Source: JANQRV01 sp964533785
GTDB taxonomy: Bacteria > Bacteroidota > Bacteroidia > Chitinophagales > Saprospiraceae
Reading direction: 5' to 3'
Length of the DNA: 13,070 nucleotides
NCBI GenBank assembly: GCA_964533785.1
Contig: CAZHNG010000194.1
Span: 1-13,070, forward strand
This document shows, in pieces, positions 6,770 to 13,070 of the stretch (its first letter is position 1; the number at the start of each line of letters is the position of its first letter). A model generated the notes under the pieces. The model saw only the letters and a list, made by a program, of their open reading frames with translations, was not told the origin of the DNA and searched no databases. A program made the position numbers and the translations under genes.

Positions 6770-8410
6770 CTAGAGCACTCCAGCATACGCAATGCCCGTC
6801 AAACGATGCATATCGTAATCAAAAGTGCTCAAATCATCAAAATTAAATCCCTGGACACTATCGTGGCCACAAGCCCTGGCAACGACTTTGATCAATTCAT
6901 TGGTCGCATGAAAAAAGTTATGCAACTGTTGAGCCGACTTTTCGATTTCCAATCTAGCCCGCAGATGATCTTTCATGGAAGCAATCCCGACCGGGCAATT
7001 ATTGGTATTACAGGCACGCATCCCCAGACAACCAATGGCTTGGATGGCGGCATTGGAAACAGCAATTGCGTCGGCGCCCAACATCAGCGCTTTAGCAAAA
7101 TCTTCGGCGACCCGTAAACCGCCGGTAATGACCAGGGTAACACCTTCTGCTTGTACCTTATCCAAATGGCGCCGTGCCCGTGCTAAAGCAGGAATAGTCG
7201 GCACGTTGATATTATTGCGCAAGATGGTGGGTGCAGCACCCGTTCCACCGCCACGTCCATCTAATATGATATAGTCGGCACCACATTCCAGGGCAAAGTC
7301 AATATCTTTTTCAATATGGCTGGCAGCGATTTTAAAGCCTACGGGAATACCGCCTGTGATCAATCTCACCTCCTTCATGAGATCCTGGAAATCTCCAACG
7401 CTTTTCAAATCCGGAAAAGTTGCCGGCGAAATAGCGGCCTGTCCGGGTTGTAAGCCCCTGACCTTTGCAATTTCTTCGTTGACCTTTTTGCCGGGCAAGT
7501 GGCCACCGGTGCCCGTTTTGGCGCCTTGGCCTCCTTTAAAATGAAATGCCTGAGCCCGTTTTACCTTATCAAAACTGAATCCGAATTTGGCAGAGGCCAA
7601 TTCGTAAAAATAACGGCTGTTGTTGGCTTGTTCATCGGGCAACATGCCGCCTTCTCCACTACAGATCCCCGTTCCTGCCATCTCTGCTCCTTTTGCCAGT
7701 GCTATTTTAGCTTCGCTGGACAAAGCTCCAAAGGACATATCCGATACAAAAAGGGGAATTTCAAGTTCCAATGGTTTTTCGGCATTGGGGCCGATAATCA
7801 CCTTGGTGGATACTTCCTCCTCATCCATTAAGGGGCGACGGTGCAACTGGGCGGGGAGAAACTGTATGTCCTCCCATTTAGGCAAGGTATTTCGGTCGAC
7901 CCCCATAGCCGCGCTTTGGCCATGGTGCCCCCATCGTTCTAAGCCATGTTTGGCCAGTTCCTGGATATACTTCGTATAAGGCTCCGTACTTTCCGGATTC
8001 GTATCTTGGTATTGCCCAAGGTATTCCTCTCTTTTAAAAGGTTGCGGATGTATTTCTTCAAAGGCAATGATATCGGCCTTATCTATGTAAACGGTATCGG
8101 CAGTGACTACTGCTTTGAATTGGTTTAGATATTCTGCATTGTTGTATTCACTGACTCCCGTATCAATACGATAATCCCAGCCGTGCAAACCACAAATCAG
8201 GTTATCGCGGTCATCTACGTGTCCGTCCGCCAGTAAAGCACCACGGTGTAAGCAGCGACCGTACAATACGGATACCTCGTCGTTATAACGAATGACAACC
8301 AGATCAGTATTTTCCACAAGGGCCGCGACCGGTTTGCGATCCTCTAATTCACTCCAAACGGCTATTTCTACAGGGGAAATAAAATCTTTTAGATCAGTTG
8401 ATTCAGGCAT
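6770..8410 (-). CDS. Rieske domain fused to FMN/3Fe-4S glutamate-synthase-type domain
   Basis: 546 aa from the ATG at 8410. Residues about 12-110 are a Rieske domain with ligands C53, H55, C73, H76 (CLH-x17-CGLH). From about residue 170 to 530 the protein is the FMN-binding synthase domain of glutamate synthase (GltB/COG0069): FVSDMSFGALSSEAK, FHFKGGQGAKTGTGGHLPGK, LDGRGGGTGAAP, TGGLRVAEDFAKALMLGADA. The 3Fe-4S motif C461-x5-C467-x4-C472 (CLGMRACNTNNCPVG) is intact with the same spacing as in GltB. The glutamine amidotransferase domain of bacterial GltB (about 1500 aa) is absent, as in archaeal-type short proteins, so ammonia would need another source, or the substrate differs. No GltD-like NADPH subunit is in the window; the Rieske domain may supply electrons instead. 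A longer frame begins at 8524, but the promoter-like box ends there and the extra 38 residues (YNLSPIYFSFKAF) are not family-like. Confidence 0.87.
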   Translation of the reverse strand: MPESTDLKDFISPVEIAVWSELEDRKPVAALVENTDLVVIRYNDEVSVLYGRCLHRGALLADGHVDDRDNLICGLHGWDYRIDTGVSEYNNAEYLNQFKAVVTADTVYIDKADIIAFEEIHPQPFKREEYLGQYQDTNPESTEPYTKYIQELAKHGLERWGHHGQSAAMGVDRNTLPKWEDIQFLPAQLHRRPLMDEEEVSTKVIIGPNAEKPLELEIPLFVSDMSFGALSSEAKIALAKGAEMAGTGICSGEGGMLPDEQANNSRYFYELASAKFGFSFDKVKRAQAFHFKGGQGAKTGTGGHLPGKKVNEEIAKVRGLQPGQAAISPATFPDLKSVGDFQDLMKEVRLITGGIPVGFKIAASHIEKDIDFALECGADYIILDGRGGGTGAAPTILRNNINVPTIPALARARRHLDKVQAEGVTLVITGGLRVAEDFAKALMLGADAIAVSNAAIQAIGCLGMRACNTNNCPVGIASMKDHLRARLEIEKSAQQLHNFFHATNELIKVVARACGHDSVQGFNFDDLSTFDYDMHRLTGIAYAGVL

Positions 8411-8531
8411 ATTATTGGTTAGCTTTTTTAAAAAATCCGATTGGCTATAATATAATCCGATTTTTCGCGAAAATGCTTTAAAAGAAAAATAAATTGGGCT
8501 GAGATTATAAATTCTTCTTTCCAAAACGGAA

Positions 8532-8558
8532 CAAAGTTAAAAAAGGATTACCCGGCAA
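8532..8558 (-). promoter_or_regulatory. Candidate Bacteroidota-type promoter for the Rieske cluster
   Basis: On the minus strand TAACTTTG (8539-8532) fits the -7 consensus TAnnTTTG and a TTG (8558-8556) lies 16 bp upstream, slightly short of the usual 17-23 spacing. Transcription would begin near 8525, leaving a leader of about 115 nt before the ATG at 8410 and making the in-frame ATG at 8524 unlikely as a start. Consensus match only. Confidence 0.4.
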
Positions 8559-8631
8559 TATGTCTTCGACAGAACATGAGTAAGCAACTGAGAAGGTGGC
8601 GTTCAATAATGGCAATTTAATCCAGCTCTAA

Positions 8632-8715
8632 AAGAGGCCAGATCTAACCTGCCTGCCCAGCCCATGCGGGCCCTACGCAGCTGACTCTGGCCAGGTAGGT
8701 TGAACCTGGCCTCTT
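8632..8715. repeat. Long imperfect inverted repeat in divergent gap
   Basis: Arms at 8632-8655 and 8692-8715 (24 bases each, beginning AAGAGGCCAG and ending CTGGCCTCTT) pair at 20 of 24 positions around a GC-rich 36-base centre that includes CCCATGCGGGCCC. The gap 8411-8803 between divergent genes otherwise holds the leader and promoter of the minus-strand cluster and an AT-rich stretch before 8804. There is no T-run after either arm, so it is not a plain terminator; it looks like a dispersed palindromic repeat or a regulatory hairpin. Confidence 0.65.
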
Positions 8716-8803
8716 ACTTACTACCAAGAATGAAAGCAATCCTATTACTAAGACAACCTTCTGACCTTTTGAATGTCTTTTATAAAAAACCTAAAATTTT
8801 TTT

Positions 8804-9301
8804 ATGAAAAAAACACTCCTATTATTATTTATTGGATTGTCATTAGCCATTTCACTGAAAGCACAAGTGCGCAAAGATGCCTGGATGGTTGGTGGAAATT
8901 TTACCACCGGGCTTGTCAATCTGGACGATGCTGATTACATCATTAGCATTCTGCCCAATACGGGCTATTTTATTACTGACCGGATACCCATTATCGTCAA
9001 CCTGGGATTTTCTGCCGTTTTTGGTGCCGGCACCAACGAATCCCTCGGACTGGGCGCCAGGTATTACCTCGGCAATACCGAAGAGACCTTGCTTCCCTAC
9101 TTTCGGGTGGGCACTACCTTTTTGAATGGGACCACAATCGGAGGAGGCGTGGGTTTAGATCTATTCATCACCCCGAATGTTGCGCTCGAAGGTAACCTGG
9201 ACGTAACCAGGTTTATCGAAAATAGTGATTTTGACCAAAGCTCTACTAACGTCGGCCTTCAATTTGGTTTTCAAGTCTTTTTAAATAACCAGGATAAATA
9301 A
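8804..9301 (+). CDS. Small outer-membrane beta-barrel protein (OmpA/W-like fold)
   Basis: 165 aa. Signal peptide at residues 1-21 (MKKTLLLLFIGLSLAISLKAQ). The mature part alternates short amphipathic strands and turns typical of an eight-stranded barrel: GYFITDRIPIIVNLGFSA, LGLGARYYLG, LLPYFRVGTTFLNG, GGGVGLDLFITPNVALEG, ending GLQFGFQVFLN with the aromatic residues usual near a barrel C-terminus. No cysteine and no extra periplasmic domain. It is followed after 7 bp by a related gene, so the two form a tandem pair read as one operon. Such proteins are abundant in this phylum and rarely have known cargo; a structural or pore role is inference. A TTTTG at 8767-8771 may be part of a promoter, but no good -7 box follows. 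Confidence 0.82.
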   Translation: MKKTLLLLFIGLSLAISLKAQVRKDAWMVGGNFTTGLVNLDDADYIISILPNTGYFITDRIPIIVNLGFSAVFGAGTNESLGLGARYYLGNTEETLLPYFRVGTTFLNGTTIGGGVGLDLFITPNVALEGNLDVTRFIENSDFDQSSTNVGLQFGFQVFLNNQDK

Positions 9302-9308
9302 TAATAAA

Positions 9309-9887
9309 ATGAAGATTCGAATATATATTCTATTAGCATTATTCGGTTTGTGTACCCATTTTTCAAATGCTCAGGTAGCCAAAGGCAATATACTACTGGG
9401 AGGTACTGCCGCATTTAGTTTCAGAACATTTGATAATAATGCAGGAGACTTGTTTTCATTTGCCTTAAATCCACAAGCCGGTGTATTTCTAACGGATCGT
9501 TTTGCTCTTGGCGGCAATATTGGTATTAATTATGGTTCGACTAACCTTTTTAATTCCACCAGCATTACCATCGGAGCCAATGGCCGGTATTACATCAATG
9601 CCAATTCAGAACAATGGTGGCCATTCGCCAATGCCGGGGCAGGATACGGCTACAGCAATTTCAACAGCAATGACCTGGATAATTTCAATTCCGATGTTTT
9701 TTCCTATTTTTTTGGAATTGGACTGGATTATTTCATTACCAATTCGGTAGCATTGGAAGGTACTTTTAATTTTCAAGGCACAAGGACCGACAGTGGTTTC
9801 GAAAATGCACCTACGATCGAGAATAACGACCTGCTCTTTTCAGTAGGATTGCAGATTTTCTTTAATAGAAATGTGGAAGAGGAATGA
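9309..9887 (+). CDS. Small outer-membrane beta-barrel protein, paralogue of the previous gene
   Basis: 192 aa. Signal peptide at residues 1-22 (ending CTHFSNAQ). The barrel shares order and phrases with its upstream neighbour: GVFLTDRFALGGNIG against GYFITDRIPIIVNLG, NGRYYINA against GARYYLGN, and FGIGLDYFITNSVALEG against GVGLDLFITPNVALEG, ending GLQIFFN. The middle strands are longer and rich in Asn and aromatic residues (YGYSNFNSNDLDNFNSDVFS), suggesting longer surface loops. The 7-bp gap and matching architecture indicate tandem duplication followed by divergence. The C-terminus NVEEE is charged beyond the last strand. No function beyond an outer-membrane barrel can be given. Confidence 0.82.
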   Translation: MKIRIYILLALFGLCTHFSNAQVAKGNILLGGTAAFSFRTFDNNAGDLFSFALNPQAGVFLTDRFALGGNIGINYGSTNLFNSTSITIGANGRYYINANSEQWWPFANAGAGYGYSNFNSNDLDNFNSDVFSYFFGIGLDYFITNSVALEGTFNFQGTRTDSGFENAPTIENNDLLFSVGLQIFFNRNVEEE

Positions 9888-10046
9888 TGAACCACTAGGT
9901 TGAGGTGAGGAAGCAGGCTACTTCTTCGTCGCGGATTTTATAGGATGAACTCATGAGCCCGGTGTTTATGCATGCTGTTTTTTATAAAAATAAAGCTAGG
10001 GGGTTTTGTGGGCATTTTGGGAAATGTTGGGAAGGTTATTTTGTTC

Positions 10047-10210
10047 AGACAGAGTCTGTCCAGTTGACATCGTCGAGACTGAGTCTCTCGATAGCAGTTA
10101 GCATTCAAAGCAAGGACATTGCTTCGAGCAATGTCCTTGCTTTGAAACACAGCTCTGCTCGCAAGAGACTCAGTCTCGATGCGGAAAACCTGCCAATCTC
10201 TGTTTGGGCA
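10047..10210. repeat. Nested palindromic element in convergent gap, copy 2
   Basis: Same family as the element at 1094-1265. Outer arms TCGAGACTGAGTCTCT (10073-10088) and AGAGACTCAGTCTCGA (10164-10179) pair perfectly over 16 bp; each contains the palindrome GAGACTNAGTCTC. Positions 10161-10207 match 1214-1260 at 41 of 47 bases, including the flank ending in GTTTGG. A small CAGAC/GTCTG stem lies at 10047-10059. Open frames on both strands across it (9938-10249) are repeat artefacts, not genes. The rest of the gap 9888-10333 shows nothing further that I can name. Confidence 0.75.
10104..10146. repeat. Perfect 20-bp hairpin nested in the palindromic element
   Basis: Positions 10104-10123 and 10127-10146 are exact reverse complements (left arm begins TTCAAAGCAAGGACATTGC) separated by only TCG. 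It sits between the 16-bp outer arms of copy 2, where copy 1 has only 13 nt of other sequence, so it looks like one palindrome inserted into another. No T-run follows on either strand. Confidence 0.8.
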
Positions 10211-10333
10211 CACACTTGCTCGAAACAGTCAAAGACATCAGTTAGATAAATCTAATGTATTTCAAGAAACGAAGTCTCGAAAAATAAAAGGTTTCATCAG
10301 TACAAAGTCTTAGAAACAGTCTCGCTAACTCGT

Positions 10334-13070
10334 TTACCGGATCAAATGAAACGTCCCCCGGTAAGTCAGTTCCACGTTATCCAAAAACTTCACTTCCACC
10401 GTATAAACATAAGTTCCCGGGTTCATTAATTGACCTTTATAAGTACCATCCCAGATTGGCGTCCCAATTTCCGGAAGATCTTCCCGGCATTCTACCGGAG
10501 TAATATTCAATTCTTCGTGTAACAATTCCCCCCAACGATCGAAAATTCGTGCCGATAGGATTTCCGTCACCCCTTTGCAGGCGTAAACATTAAATTCATC
10601 GTTGGAAAGATCATCATTGGGTGAAAACGCATTTGGAATATAGACATTACGATTGGCATCCAATTCAACCAAGACACTATTCGATGCCGTACAGCCAAAA
10701 TTATCGGTGATGGTTAACCTGAAGTTGACATCATCCAAAAGGCCTTCCACGATCGGGTTCTCTACATCGCTGCTCGATAGATTATTCGACGGCGCCCAGT
10801 TGTACGTTAAGGTACGATCGGGAGAAACATTGATTTGAGGACGTAAAATCAGGGTATCGCCCAGCTCTACTACCTGGGTACCGGGGTCAAAAAACAGCTC
10901 CAGGCGGGGAGCTTCCGGAACAACTGCCGTATCCTGGAAGGTACAACCCAATTGATCCATCACCACGAATGGATTCCTTCCCGGGAAGATCGTAGCTGGT
11001 TCGTCGATGGGTAAATCGATTCCGTTATTATTCATGACGTAAGTGTAATCATCGATGCTGGTTCCATTGCCACCGCTGACATCCACGATAATCAACTGGG
11101 TGGGATCACCAAAACAGATCGGCGGCTCGGGCGTCAAGATAGTCGCAATTACCGGAGAAGGTTCCAGCACCGTATGCGAGGTAGAATCCGCACATCCGTT
11201 AATATCTTCTACGGTAACAAAGTAAGTACCCGGTGCCAAATCTTCCCGTTCTGCTAAAGTATTCCCATCGCTCCAGGTGAAAGAGTATCCTTCAGCCCCC
11301 AGCGTTCCCGTACGACCGCCATCCGGTTGCAGGGTAATGACCCCATCGTTAGCACCGTTACAGGTAACATCAGTCGTAAAAGCTGGATTGACCACTAAAG
11401 TAACTGGCCGGGGTTCATCAATACTCACAAATTGTGTCTTCGGACAACTGTTGGCATCCCGGACTTCTACTTCGTAGGTACCTTCCGGTAAGCCCGTTAG
11501 CTGAGCCGTCGTGTCTCCCGTTGAGATCCAATTGAAAGAGTAAGGTGCCGTACCACCGCCTACGGTCAAGCCCACCGCTCCGTCATTATCTCCATTACAC
11601 GTAATATCTTGTTTGTCAACGATGATATTGATATCTTCCGGGCTATCTAATATATCCGAAACCGTGATCGAACAGGTGCCGTCATTTACTTGTACGGTAA
11701 AGGTATCGCGGGTCAGCCTTGAAGCAGTGGAAACATCCGTTGCATTACTGGTTTCATTGGACGACCAGACGAAATTGAAACTGCCGGGGCTGCCGTCGCT
11801 AAATACTGCGGTCGCCGTTGCACCACCGTCGTCGGTATTAAAACAACGCGGAGGTACCTTGTCAATAATATTCACCAGAATACTCGGCGGATCGATCATG
11901 GTTGCGGTAGCAACTGCCGGCTCACAATTATTGGCATCCGAAACAGTAACGGAATAAGTGCCGGCAGCAAAGCCGGTTTGTAGAGGTTGGGGGACTGGAT
12001 TACCCGGGTCATTACTCCAGGTATAAGTGTAACCAGGTGTTCCTCCACTTGCAAATACGTTAAAAATACCGTTGGACTCACCAGGGCAACCGGGCTGACT
12101 AATAATCGCTATGCTGTCGACACTTATTGGTGCCGGAGAAAGCACGGTCGTAGAATCTACAATAGCACAATCGTTATTACCGAGTATGCGCACGTAATAG
12201 CCACCCGGCGTTAAATTACTGGCAGTAGGTCCGTCTCCAACCTTATTGAAGTTGGCATCGAACCATTCCGTCTGTACGGCAGGAATACCATTAGGGTCGA
12301 TCGAAACGGACAGGCTGCCTTCCGTATCGGTAGAACAGGCTAATTGATCCGTCGGAAGGCTCGAAATTGTTGGCGGACTTAAGGAACTGACAATAACTTC
12401 CAGGGTATCCATACAGCCATTGAAGTCCATCACCCGGGCTACCAGCGTATCAGCGGATAACATCACGGCGGCGGAATCCATGGCTACCGTATCCATCTCC
12501 GGATTGGTCCAGATGTAGTTATAAGGGAAAGTACCGCCGGTTACTTCAATGGTGGCGGTAGCGTCCATGGCGCCGGAACCGTCGATGCAGGTCTCTATGG
12601 TGGAATTTAGGAACGTCGTTTCTAAGGGCTCTGGTTCGGTAATGACGATGGAGTCGGTAACCGAACAGCCGGCGATATCCTCATCCCCGGCAGTTACAAA
12701 ATAAGTGCCGGGAGCCAGACCAACAACAGAACTAGTACCAACGACTCCGTCCGTTGTAATCGAATCGGGATTCAAAGGGTCATTGTTTGCATCCAACCAA
12801 TCAAAAAACACCTCGCCAACAATGTTGCCGCTGCTGGCCACCAGACTTGCAAGGACAACACCGTTGCTATCTGCATTACAACTCACATTAGTCGGATCCA
12901 AGGTTAAACTCAATATCTTATTGGCGTTTACCATAAAACTATCAACGATCGCACAATTATTATTGTCCGTAATGGTGACGTAATAAGTGCCTACGTCAAG
13001 TCCTATATTATTCGATTGCGGTGCCGTTTCGGTAAAGCCGTTTGACCAGGTGTAGGTATAATCACCCGTT
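10334..13070 (-). CDS. SprB-repeat protein with T9SS type B (CHU_C) C-terminus, N-terminus outside window
   Basis: About 911 codons are visible; the frame is open through the window edge, so the ATG at 12934 is internal and not the start. It consists of eight tandem SprB-type repeats of about 75-85 aa plus part of another at the edge, each with a C-x-G/D-x-DG opening (VTCNGANDGVITLQPDGG), a YxxxW strand (YSFTWSDG) and a closing GTY.V.V.D..GC (GTYFVTVEDINGC). Then follow a PKD-like domain ending DNFGCTASNSVLVEL and the C-terminal sorting domain: VYIPNAFSPNDDLSNDEFNV, IFDRWGELL, WDGTYKGQLMNPGTYVYTVE, ending RGTFHLIR. This C-terminal domain (gliding-motility-associated, type B) directs export by the type IX secretion system. 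The product is probably a very large surface adhesin. Many repeats contain a conserved Cys near each end, possibly a disulfide within the repeat. It converges with the barrel genes. Confidence 0.92.
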   Translation of the reverse strand, partial: TGDYTYTWSNGFTETAPQSNNIGLDVGTYYVTITDNNNCAIVDSFMVNANKILSLTLDPTNVSCNADSNGVVLASLVASSGNIVGEVFFDWLDANNDPLNPDSITTDGVVGTSSVVGLAPGTYFVTAGDEDIAGCSVTDSIVITEPEPLETTFLNSTIETCIDGSGAMDATATIEVTGGTFPYNYIWTNPEMDTVAMDSAAVMLSADTLVARVMDFNGCMDTLEVIVSSLSPPTISSLPTDQLACSTDTEGSLSVSIDPNGIPAVQTEWFDANFNKVGDGPTASNLTPGGYYVRILGNNDCAIVDSTTVLSPAPISVDSIAIISQPGCPGESNGIFNVFASGGTPGYTYTWSNDPGNPVPQPLQTGFAAGTYSVTVSDANNCEPAVATATMIDPPSILVNIIDKVPPRCFNTDDGGATATAVFSDGSPGSFNFVWSSNETSNATDVSTASRLTRDTFTVQVNDGTCSITVSDILDSPEDINIIVDKQDITCNGDNDGAVGLTVGGGTAPYSFNWISTGDTTAQLTGLPEGTYEVEVRDANSCPKTQFVSIDEPRPVTLVVNPAFTTDVTCNGANDGVITLQPDGGRTGTLGAEGYSFTWSDGNTLAEREDLAPGTYFVTVEDINGCADSTSHTVLEPSPVIATILTPEPPICFGDPTQLIIVDVSGGNGTSIDDYTYVMNNNGIDLPIDEPATIFPGRNPFVVMDQLGCTFQDTAVVPEAPRLELFFDPGTQVVELGDTLILRPQINVSPDRTLTYNWAPSNNLSSSDVENPIVEGLLDDVNFRLTITDNFGCTASNSVLVELDANRNVYIPNAFSPNDDLSNDEFNVYACKGVTEILSARIFDRWGELLHEELNITPVECREDLPEIGTPIWDGTYKGQLMNPGTYVYTVEVKFLDNVELTYRGTFHLIR

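Noticed and set aside
6217..8128. Plus-strand frames up to 190 codons
   Set aside because: They are antisense to the DUF2721-like and glutamate-synthase-type genes and show only low-complexity or basic translations.
1317..8410. Rieske oxygenase (aromatic ring-hydroxylating) system
   Set aside because: None of the three Rieske proteins has the catalytic mononuclear-iron domain with the 2-His-1-carboxylate site, and no ferredoxin reductase gene is present.
6770..8410. N-methylglutamate pathway (MgsC-like)
   Set aside because: No MgsA, MgsB, dehydrogenase or glutamine-synthetase-like partners occur in the window.
9938..10249. Overlapping open frames on both strands between the barrel genes and the SprB protein
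   Set aside because: Both are translations of the nested palindrome; no start context and no protein-like composition.
1..13070. CRISPR array, tRNA or rRNA genes
   Set aside because: No regularly spaced direct repeats and no cloverleaf or rRNA-like stretches were seen on either strand.

Overview
The window comes from a member of the Bacteroidota, most likely of the Saprospiria (Lewinella/Haliscomenobacter type). The evidence is a giant SprB-repeat protein with a type IX secretion (CHU_C, gliding-motility type) C-terminus, two small outer-membrane barrel proteins, signal peptides ending in ...AQ, and a promoter-like TAnnTTTG box. No tRNA, rRNA or CRISPR array is visible. The lineage is judged from protein style only, not from a database search.

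Layout. Positions 1-1056 (+) form an AT-rich accessory strip: the right end of a decayed IS4-type insertion sequence abuts the 3' part of an NTF2/SnoaL-like gene that it appears to have truncated, followed by an intact secreted NTF2-like gene. Positions 1317-8410 are all on the minus strand and are the core of the window. In transcription order they encode: a Rieske domain fused to an FMN/3Fe-4S glutamate-synthase-type domain; a three-helix DUF2721-like membrane protein; a 68-aa and a 57-aa membrane protein; a b-type-cytochrome-like ferric-reductase membrane domain fused to a Rieske domain; a membrane-anchored protein with a Cys/His motif that I cannot place; a deleted remnant of a Na+/H+ antiporter; and a Rieske domain fused to a pyruvate-oxidase-like thiamine-diphosphate enzyme. 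Positions 8804-9887 (+) carry two tandem, related outer-membrane barrel genes. Positions 10334-13070 (-) are the C-terminal part of the SprB-repeat adhesin-like protein, which runs off the window.

The most interesting content is the minus-strand cluster: three unrelated catalytic or membrane scaffolds, each carrying its own ferredoxin-type Rieske [2Fe-2S] domain, twice at the N-terminus and once at the C-terminus. A reasonable inference is a redox module in which flavin enzymes (pyruvate-oxidase-like and glutamate-synthase-like) exchange electrons through matched Rieske domains with a membrane cytochrome. The substrates, the direction of electron flow and whether the genes act together cannot be shown from sequence alone.

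Intergenic DNA is rich in palindromes. A repeat family (two copies, 41 of 47 bases identical) occupies both convergent gene gaps (1057-1316 and 9888-10333), the second copy having a 20-bp perfect hairpin nested inside it. A separate long inverted repeat lies in the divergent gap at 8632-8715, and a terminator-like hairpin lies after the membrane module at 3676-3711.
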